Part shown: in pieces, positions 1 through 4,748 of the stretch
Position numbering within the stretch: the first letter of the stretch is position 1
Layout: each line of letters starts with the position of its first letter
Source: Methanobacteriaceae archaeon
GTDB taxonomy: Archaea > Methanobacteriota > Methanobacteria > Methanobacteriales > Methanobacteriaceae
Assembly (NCBI GenBank): GCA_030681145.1
Contig: JAUXXK010000200.1
Location: 1 to 5,269 of the forward strand
Direction of reading: 5' to 3'
DNA: 5,269 nucleotides
The notes under the pieces: model-generated
Told to the model about the DNA's origin: nothing
Databases searched by the model: none
Seen by the model: the letters and a program-made list of their open reading frames with translations, nothing else
Program-made: the position numbers and the translations under genes

Positions 1-65
1 ATGGCATATCCATTGCCAGAGCAGCTATGAATGGTTTAGATGGGTTTGATTTGTCAAAAATATAA
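1..65 (+). CDS. C-terminal end of an unidentified protein (5' partial)
   Basis: Reading from base 3, twenty sense codons run to a TAA at 63-65 and give the tail GISIARAAMNGLDGFDLSKI. The composition (Ala, Gly and Asp mixed with hydrophobics, ordinary codons) looks like a real protein end and contrasts with the stop-rich, AT-rich DNA after base 66. The other two plus-strand frames close within about 50 bases. I do not recognise the family from so short a tail. A minus-strand gene leaving the window to the left cannot be excluded, but nothing positive supports it. If real, this gene lies upstream of atwA on the same strand, separated by 308 bases, so it is probably not in the same operon. Confidence 0.5.
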   Translation, partial: GISIARAAMNGLDGFDLSKI

Positions 66-373
66 TATATTGATTATTCTAGATATATTTTACTTATTTC
101 ATGGCAAATTTTATTCTGTTATAAGGAAACTTTTAATAGATATTTTTATCAATAATATAAAATGGCATTTCATGAAATTATTTTTAATCTGCATATTTTC
201 ATGAATAGCTATTTAAGTAATAAAATAACTTGAATTTAATAAAATGGGTAAAATATTAAGATATAACTTCATATGTTATATTAAATACATAAATTACATA
301 ATTTGAACATGATTTAATAATTAAATAATATTTAGCGATTCCTGATTACGATTTATTAAAAAAAGGTGGTCTC
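66..373. promoter_or_regulatory. AT-rich intergenic region upstream of atwA with several inverted repeats
   Basis: No credible ORF is present in this 308-base stretch. It should hold the 3' end signals of the left-hand gene (T-rich tracts around 87-99 and 108-118) and the promoter and leader of atwA. Visible structure: a perfect 12-bp palindrome ATTTCATGAAAT at 167-178; a second copy of its core TTCATGAA at 198-205; a related half site TTTCATG at 97-103; and an inverted repeat of 7-bp arms, ATATAAC (261-267) and GTTATAT (275-281). TATA-like stretches occur at 131-138, preceded by the BRE-like GGAAAC, at 236-243 and at 313-320. Which one is used cannot be decided from sequence alone. Confidence 0.6.
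311..320 (+). promoter_or_regulatory. Candidate TATA element for atwA
   Basis: TTTAATAA at 313-320 would place a transcription start about 25 bases downstream, near 340-345. That leaves a leader of roughly 30 bases containing the ribosome binding site at 364-370. The upstream BRE is poor. The alternative at 126-138 (GGAAAC followed by TTTTAATA) has a better BRE but would give a leader of more than 200 bases that includes the palindromes. The call is tentative because the whole region is AT-rich. Confidence 0.3.
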
Positions 374-1969
374 ATGTCTTTTATAGTACTAAAAAATGTT
401 AAAAAAACATTCAATGGTGTGGATGTTTTAAAAAATGTGAACATGACCATAAATGAAGGCAGTGTCACGGGTATTTTAGGCCGAAGTGGGTCTGGAAAAT
501 CGGTGCTCATGAATATGCTTCGGGGAATGAAAGATTATAGGCCTGATGAGGGTAATGTAATATATAACGTGGCAATTTGCCAGGGTTGTTTAAGAGTTGA
601 ACCTCCTTCTTTTGATGGAAAATCTTGTGATTGTGGTGGAAAATTCAAGACTGAAAGTGTCGATTTCTGGAATTGTGATCGTAAATATTTTGCATCTATA
701 AAAAGAAGAATATCCATCATGCTTCAGAGGACTTTTGCTTTATATGAAGATGATACTGTAATAGACAACGTACTAAAATCCATTAGTGGCGGGGAATATG
801 AGGATAATACTTATTTTGCTTTGGATCTTCTAGATATGACACAGATGTCCCATAGGATCACACATATTGCTCGTGATTTAAGTGGTGGGGAAAAACAAAG
901 AGTGGTACTCGCCCGACAGATGGCTAAGAGACCTATGTTATTTTTAGCAGATGAACCTACCGGAACTCTGGACCCTAAAACTGCAGAACTACTTCACGAA
1001 GCTTTGGTAGATGGAGTAAAGGATAAAGGAATAACAATGGTCATAACATCGCACTGGCCAGAAGTAATGAAAAAACTATCTGATTATGTAATTTGGCTAG
1101 AAAAGGGTGAGATAATAGAAGAAGGCGCACCAAATGATGTTGTAGCTAAATTCATGGCACAAGTCCCCCTGCCTGAAAAAGCAGAAGAGTTTGATGTGGG
1201 TGGCCCAATTATAGAGATGAAAAATGTCAAAAAACACTACTATTCCATCGAGAGGGGGGTGGTTAAGGCGGTTGACGGTATTGACATGGTAGTAGATGAA
1301 GGAGAAATATTTGGCGTGGTGGGCTTAAGCGGAGCAGGCAAAACTACTTTATCTAGAATTCTCTTTGGACTCACAGAACCCAGTAGTGGGGAGATAGTGG
1401 TTAAATTAGGTGAAAATTGGATTGATATGACTCAAAAAGGTCCTTTAGGAAGAGGAAGAGTGTCCCCGTATTTAGGAATTCTTCACCAAGAATATAGCCT
1501 TTATCCACACCGCAATATTCTGGGAAATCTTACTGAAGCCATAAGTCTGGAACTACCTGCAGAATTTGCAAAAATGAAAGCTGCTTATGTATTAAAAGCT
1601 GTTGGTTTTGATGAAGAGTATGCTATGACAATATTAAGTAAAAATCCTGATGAATTAAGTGGTGGGGAAAGACACCGGGTGGCTCTTGCTCAAGTTTTGA
1701 TTAAAGAACCAAACATTGTTATTCTTGATGAACCTACTGGCACCATGGATCCCATTACTCGTGTTCAGGTTACAGATTCTATTATAAAAGCGCGTGAAGA
1801 GCTTAATCAGACTTTTTTGATTATTTCACATGATATGGAATTTGTTTTAGATGTCTGTGACAGGGCAGCCTTGATGAGAGGGGGAAAAATACTTCAATCT
1901 GGTAATCCCAAGGATATTGTTGAAGAATTAACTCCTCATGAAAAAGAAAATATGCTTAAGGATGAATAA
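374..1969 (+). CDS. atwA: Methyl-coenzyme M reductase activation component A2 (AtwA), tandem ABC ATPase
   Basis: Soluble 531-residue protein with two ABC ATPase domains and no membrane segments. In methanogens component A2 supplies ATP hydrolysis for reductive activation of MCR, returning its nickel cofactor F430 to Ni(I). Domain 1: Walker A GRSGSGKS (36-43), Q-loop Gln118, signature LSGGE (169-173), Walker B ending Asp193-Glu194, switch His227. Domain 2: GLSGAGKT (317-324), Gln372, LSGGE (428-432), Asp452-Glu453, His486. Both sites look intact. Domain 1 carries an insertion between Walker A and the Q-loop with Cys69, Cys72, Cys85, Cys87 and Cys101, resembling a zinc ribbon. Length and layout match the A2 family rather than a transporter ATPase, which usually has one domain and a permease partner. 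The start is supported by AGGTGGTC at 364-371 just upstream of the ATG. It is probably transcribed alone, with a terminator 20 bases after the stop. Confidence 0.93.
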   Translation: MSFIVLKNVKKTFNGVDVLKNVNMTINEGSVTGILGRSGSGKSVLMNMLRGMKDYRPDEGNVIYNVAICQGCLRVEPPSFDGKSCDCGGKFKTESVDFWNCDRKYFASIKRRISIMLQRTFALYEDDTVIDNVLKSISGGEYEDNTYFALDLLDMTQMSHRITHIARDLSGGEKQRVVLARQMAKRPMLFLADEPTGTLDPKTAELLHEALVDGVKDKGITMVITSHWPEVMKKLSDYVIWLEKGEIIEEGAPNDVVAKFMAQVPLPEKAEEFDVGGPIIEMKNVKKHYYSIERGVVKAVDGIDMVVDEGEIFGVVGLSGAGKTTLSRILFGLTEPSSGEIVVKLGENWIDMTQKGPLGRGRVSPYLGILHQEYSLYPHRNILGNLTEAISLELPAEFAKMKAAYVLKAVGFDEEYAMTILSKNPDELSGGERHRVALAQVLIKEPNIVILDEPTGTMDPITRVQVTDSIIKAREELNQTFLIISHDMEFVLDVCDRAALMRGGKILQSGNPKDIVEELTPHEKENMLKDE

Positions 1970-1989
1970 GTTCCTAGATATATATTTAA

Positions 1990-2029
1990 GAGAGAATAAA
2001 TTTAATTTAAAAATTCTCTCACTTTTTTT
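1990..2029 (+). terminator. Hairpin plus T-tract terminator after atwA
   Basis: A perfect 8-bp stem, GAGAGAAT (1990-1997) with ATTCTCTC (2013-2020), encloses a 15-base A/T loop and is followed after two bases by seven T residues (2023-2029). It begins 20 bases after the atwA stop codon. In archaea the T-tract is the main termination signal and the stem may only stabilise the 3' end. It separates atwA from the mmp9 unit. Confidence 0.7.
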
Positions 2030-2103
2030 ATAATGAGTTCATATTATTATAAAATAAAAGTAAATAAATAAAATCTTAAATTTCTAAATTAACCTAAAAC
2101 TTA

Positions 2104-2117
2104 CCGAAATTATTAAA
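2104..2117 (+). promoter_or_regulatory. BRE/TATA promoter for the mmp9-precorrin-2 dehydrogenase-hemA unit
   Basis: CCGAAA (2104-2109) followed by TTATTAAA (2110-2117) matches the archaeal arrangement of a purine/A-rich BRE followed by a TATA element. A start about 25 bases downstream of the TATA centre falls near 2136-2140, just before or at the GGAGG at 2140-2144. The leader would then be short (about 13-17 bases) and would begin after, or at, the alternative ATG at 2135. This supports 2153 as the true start of mmp9. Confidence 0.5.
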
Positions 2118-2139
2118 AAATTGTTATTAAAAATATGTT

Positions 2140-2144
2140 GGAGG
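2140..2144 (+). promoter_or_regulatory. Shine-Dalgarno sequence that fixes the mmp9 start
   Basis: GGAGG lies 8 bases before the ATG at 2153. It sits inside the reading frame if the earlier in-frame ATG at 2135 is used, and that ATG has no SD sequence of its own (only A/T upstream). The 2153 start is therefore preferred, giving a 157-residue protein. Confidence 0.8.
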
Positions 2145-2152
2145 ATATTAAC

Positions 2153-2626
2153 ATGGTATGGGATGATGCACCATCACACGTTTGTAGAGGAGGCGACAAA
2201 AGGGCGCTAAGTTTTTGTTGTCCGCCAGTAAAACCCTGTCCCATCTTATATGCGTTGGAAGATGCAGGTATTACACCTCAAGATTATATGGGTATTAAAG
2301 AAGAATTCGGAAAGAAAAGCAGACTCGGGGAAGGTGAAGGCACATGTTTTGGATCATTAATTTGGTGTTGCAAACCTTCAAAGCCTTGTCCATTAAGAGA
2401 CATGGTAATGAGACGAATTGATATGAGTATTGATGAATTCATGCAATTAAAAATGGAACTTTCTGAGGAACTTGTTGGTAAATCTGAATTTTCAGATGAA
2501 GAAGGTGTAAAGGCTTTAGCTGATACATTCAATGTTTCTGATGAAGAAGCATTAAAAGTACTTCAAGAATGTGGAAATGACGTTAGAACTGCTATGAAAG
2601 TATTTAGAATGAAAAATGTTGAGTAA
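2153..2626 (+). CDS. mmp9: Methanogenesis marker 9 (Mmp9) domain protein
   Basis: A 157-residue cysteine-rich protein. The stretch CRGGDKR...FCCPPVKPCP (residues 11-30) is recognisable as the methanogenesis marker 9 domain, found only in methanogens and of unknown function. The protein contains two copies of one module. Copy 1 spans residues 11-52 with Cys11, Cys22, Cys23 and Cys29. Copy 2 spans residues 65-103 with Cys65, Cys72, Cys73 and Cys79. Each continues into a similar helical stretch (TPQDYMGIKEEF and SIDEFMQLKMEL). Eight paired cysteines suggest metal or iron-sulfur binding, which is inference. Residues 115-153 resemble a three-helix UBA domain like that of archaeal NAC. No signal peptide or membrane segment is present, so it is probably cytoplasmic. 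It is the first gene of the unit leading to tetrapyrrole genes and lies next to atwA, hinting at a role around F430 or MCR. The upstream ATG at 2135 is rejected on SD position. Confidence 0.88.
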   Translation: MVWDDAPSHVCRGGDKRALSFCCPPVKPCPILYALEDAGITPQDYMGIKEEFGKKSRLGEGEGTCFGSLIWCCKPSKPCPLRDMVMRRIDMSIDEFMQLKMELSEELVGKSEFSDEEGVKALADTFNVSDEEALKVLQECGNDVRTAMKVFRMKNVE

Positions 2627-2649
2627 ATCCTAACTTGGAGATGCAAATC

Positions 2650-2668
2650 ATTATTATTTTTTAATAAT
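2650..2668 (+). other. Weak all-A/T hairpin between mmp9 and the precorrin-2 dehydrogenase gene
   Basis: ATTATTA (2650-2656) and TAATAAT (2662-2668) form a perfect 7-bp inverted repeat around five T residues within the 61-base gap. All its pairs are A-T and it contains a run of six T, so it could be a weak attenuator or a processing site, or simply chance in AT-rich DNA. The direct repeat TGGAGAT flanks it at 2636-2642 and 2676-2682; the second copy holds the SD of the next gene. Confidence 0.3.
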
Positions 2669-2687
2669 AAAAATCTGGAGATTTTTC

Positions 2688-3428
2688 ATGAAATGGACCC
2701 CCATTTATCTTAAAACCGATCGGATGAAAGTTCTTATATTGGGAACTGGAGAAGTAGGGGTAAGAAGAGCTTCACGTTTTATTCGGGCGGGTGCCGAAGT
2801 AGTATTAACTGGTGGATCTATTTCGAATAATCTTCAGGAGATGGGTGCCACTCATAAACCGGTAGAAAAAATAAAAGAATTGGTTAAATGGGCAGATTTG
2901 GTAATTGTAGCTAGCGGGGATGATGATACGAATAATAAAGTTGCAAATCTCGCAGCAGAAAAATTGTTAAACCGTGCGGATTTCCCTTTTGAGGGTAATG
3001 TCATTGTTCCCACAGTATTTTCATTAGGTGATGCCCAAATATCCATTTTCACTGGAGGAAAAAGCCCTATCATGGCTCGAATGCTCAGGAAAAAAATTCT
3101 ATCGGCCATATCTTCTGAAGATATTCTACAAATCGAATTACAGGATTACTCCCGAGGGAAACTCAAGTTAAAGATTGAAAACCATAAAATAAGGCGGGAG
3201 TACCTTTATAAAATTTTAAATAATTCTAAAATAAAAACTTACTTAAAATCCGGCAAATTAGAAGATGCTAAAGATTATGTAGATCATTTTATCGATAATA
3301 TAAATAATGCTGATGATCTGAAATTCGAAGATTCCACTAATTTGTCCCAAAAACTATCAATAAATACATCTTCTAAAAAAAGATTCATAGAAGATGAATC
3401 TAAATCTAAAAATATTCCGGAGGAATAA
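2688..3428 (+). CDS. Precorrin-2 dehydrogenase (SirC/Met8/CysG N-terminal family)
   Basis: A 246-residue protein expected to oxidise precorrin-2 to sirohydrochlorin with NAD+, the precursor of siroheme, cobalamin and F430. An N-terminal Rossmann fold carries GTGEVG at residues 19-24, with acidic and Asn-rich residues following the strand LVIVAS (71-76). NRADFP (95-100) aligns with the N-V-V-D-D-P motif of the family, keeping Asp98, the position of the catalytic aspartate in CysG and Met8; the next position is Phe instead of Asp. FTGGKSPIMARMLRKKI (121-137) is the typical TGG-x-SP-xx-AR motif of the dimerisation region. It lacks the C-terminal methyltransferase of CysG. Whether it also chelates iron cannot be told; methanogens have separate small CbiX/CfbA chelatases. 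Residues from about 205 are polar and low in complexity, beyond the usual domain. The start is supported by GGAGA at 2677-2681, seven bases from the ATG. hemA follows after 2 bases. Confidence 0.88.
   Translation: MKWTPIYLKTDRMKVLILGTGEVGVRRASRFIRAGAEVVLTGGSISNNLQEMGATHKPVEKIKELVKWADLVIVASGDDDTNNKVANLAAEKLLNRADFPFEGNVIVPTVFSLGDAQISIFTGGKSPIMARMLRKKILSAISSEDILQIELQDYSRGKLKLKIENHKIRREYLYKILNNSKIKTYLKSGKLEDAKDYVDHFIDNINNADDLKFEDSTNLSQKLSINTSSKKRFIEDESKSKNIPEE
3419..3423 (+). promoter_or_regulatory. Shine-Dalgarno sequence for hemA, inside the preceding gene
   Basis: GGAGG overlaps the last codons of the precorrin-2 dehydrogenase gene (CCG GAG GAA TAA). It lies seven bases before CTG at 3431, an ideal spacing, and 55 bases before the first in-frame ATG at 3479, which has no SD of its own. 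This site decides the hemA start and implies that ribosomes finishing the upstream gene re-initiate on hemA. Confidence 0.8.
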
Positions 3429-3430
3429 TC

Positions 3431-4675
3431 CTGATTTTAAATATTAGAGTTGATCATAAAACAGCAGATATTCAAACCATGGAAAGTTGTGTATCTTCTC
3501 TTGATGATTTATTCTCATATTTAGATTCAAATTACAAGGTTGATGAATTTATTTCTATTAAAACTTGTAACCGTGCAGAATATTATGCTATGGTTGATGA
3601 TTCATTGGTTAAGTCTGATCTAAACTCATGTGCTTTATTGGAAGATTTAAAATCACAGCCCATGCTAAAAGAGGGTTTAGTAATTGAAAAAGATCAAAAT
3701 GCACTGGAACACCTCTTAAGATTGGCATCTGGTCTGGAATCAATGATAATTGGTGAAGATCAGATTTTAGGGCAGATTAGAGAAGCTAAAAAAAGAGGAA
3801 TTAAAGAATGTTCGTCTGGTTTATTTTTAAATGCTATTTTTACTAAGTCCCTTCATGTTGGGCAAGCAGTCCGCAAAAAAACTAGTATTAATCGAGGATC
3901 TATATCTATTGGCTCTGCAGCTGTGGCTCTTGCTGAAGAGGTGCATGGTGACTTAAAATGCAAAAAGGTTCTGATAGTCGGCGCTGGAAAAATGGGAACT
4001 TTGGTGGCCAAAGCACTGGTTGAAAAACATTTAAAAGCAATTGTAGTGGCTAATCGTACTCACGACCGCGCAGTAGAGCTGGCTAAAGAACTTGGGGGAT
4101 GTGCTATCCATTTTGACCAATTAATGGAGGCTATGGCTGACGCTGATGTTATTATAAGTGCCACTGGGGCACCTCATCCTATTTTAACTCGAGAAAAGGT
4201 TGAAGAGGCAGTTCCTTTTGAAAGAAGAAAATCACTGGTCATGGTTGATATTGCTAACCCTAGGGATATAGAGGATAGCGTGGCTGATTTAGGTGTTAAA
4301 ATTTTCAATATAGATAATTTAAGAGGCATTGCCGATGAAAATCGTAAAATGCGGGAAAAAGAAGCTAAAGAAGCTGAAAATATTGTTAAAAAAGAATTGA
4401 TTCTTCTGGAAAAATCACTTAAACACATGGCAGTTGAGCCATTAATTTCACAGATTCGGTATGAAATGGAGTTAATTCGACTTAATGAAACCCAAAAGGC
4501 TATTAAAATGTTAGGAGACATTAATGGCAAGGAAAAAATAATTGAAAATCTTACTAAATCAGTAGTGGACAAGATATTTTATGATATAGTTTTTAATATT
4601 AAATCAGCTGCTGAAAATGAAGATAGAGAAGTTATTAAAGCATGTGAAACTCTCTTTAAAAAAAATAATAATTAA
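3431..4675 (+). CDS. hemA: Glutamyl-tRNA reductase (HemA), apparent CTG start
   Basis: Reduces glutamyl-tRNA(Glu) with NADPH to glutamate-1-semialdehyde, the first committed step of C5-pathway tetrapyrrole synthesis. Numbered from CTG at 3431 it has 414 residues, a normal family length. The catalytic domain holds the N-terminal NIRVDHKTAD motif (4-13), TCNR (45-48) with nucleophile Cys46, and HLLRLASGLESMIIGEDQIL (94-113). The NADPH domain has GAGKMG (184-189), NRT (208-210), SATGAPHPIL (243-252) and DIANPRDI (273-280). A charged helical C-terminal region from about 300 fits the dimerisation domain. An ATG start at 3479 would remove the first 16 residues, including the conserved HKTA strand. 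No ATG, GTG or TTG lies in frame between the upstream stop (3407-3409) and 3479; CTG is the only NTG codon, with GGAGG seven bases before it. It is the last gene of its unit, 2 bases after the dehydrogenase gene. Confidence 0.92.
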   Translation: MILNIRVDHKTADIQTMESCVSSLDDLFSYLDSNYKVDEFISIKTCNRAEYYAMVDDSLVKSDLNSCALLEDLKSQPMLKEGLVIEKDQNALEHLLRLASGLESMIIGEDQILGQIREAKKRGIKECSSGLFLNAIFTKSLHVGQAVRKKTSINRGSISIGSAAVALAEEVHGDLKCKKVLIVGAGKMGTLVAKALVEKHLKAIVVANRTHDRAVELAKELGGCAIHFDQLMEAMADADVIISATGAPHPILTREKVEEAVPFERRKSLVMVDIANPRDIEDSVADLGVKIFNIDNLRGIADENRKMREKEAKEAENIVKKELILLEKSLKHMAVEPLISQIRYEMELIRLNETQKAIKMLGDINGKEKIIENLTKSVVDKIFYDIVFNIKSAAENEDREVIKACETLFKKNNN

Positions 4676-4707
4676 ATAATATTTCCTTAAATTCTAATTT
4701 TTCTAGT

Positions 4708-4734
4708 AAAATAAGTTAATTAATCTTATTTTTT
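4708..4734. terminator. Shared terminator hairpin between convergent hemA and the DUF4013-like gene
   Basis: AAAATAAG (4708-4715) pairs perfectly with CTTATTTT (4725-4732) around a 9-base loop containing the palindrome TTAATTAA. On the plus strand the 3' arm runs into further T residues (4733-4734). On the minus strand the arm also ends in four T, followed by more T-poor sequence. It lies in the 73-base gap between the two convergent stop codons, so it could end both transcripts, more convincingly for hemA. Confidence 0.55.
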
Positions 4735-4748
4735 AATTATTTCTAAAA

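Noticed and set aside
66..373. CRISPR array, tRNA or small RNA gene in the long upstream gap
   Set aside because: No regularly spaced repeats, no cloverleaf with a TTC loop, and no GC-rich island of the sort that marks structured RNA genes in AT-rich archaeal genomes.
878..1670. A 16-bp direct repeat TTAAGTGGTGGGGAAA at 878-893 and 1655-1670, and a second shared stretch around GATGAACCTAC
   Set aside because: Both encode the LSGGE signature and Walker B/D-loop motifs of the two homologous ATPase domains. They are explained by the domain duplication, not by a mobile or regulatory repeat.
374..1969. AtwA as the ATPase of an importer or drug transporter
   Set aside because: Two ATPase domains in one chain, no permease gene beside it, no membrane segments, the cysteine-rich insertion, and tetrapyrrole/methanogen neighbours fit component A2 better.
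2641..2664. Seven-codon leader peptide ORF (ATG CAA ATC ... TAA) between mmp9 and the dehydrogenase gene
   Set aside because: The GGAG directly abuts the ATG with no spacing, and the encoded residues show nothing typical of a regulatory leader. Most likely chance.
4174..4572. 132-codon minus-strand ORF inside hemA
   Set aside because: It is a shadow frame of a clear conserved gene, rich in Ser and Ile as expected for antisense of Asp/Glu/Lys-rich coding sequence. The other minus-strand ORFs inside atwA, mmp9 and the dehydrogenase gene are rejected for the same reason.
3479..4675. hemA starting at the first ATG (398 residues)
   Set aside because: It loses the conserved N-terminal strand with the HKTA motif and has no SD. 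The CTG at 3431 with GGAGG seven bases upstream explains both.
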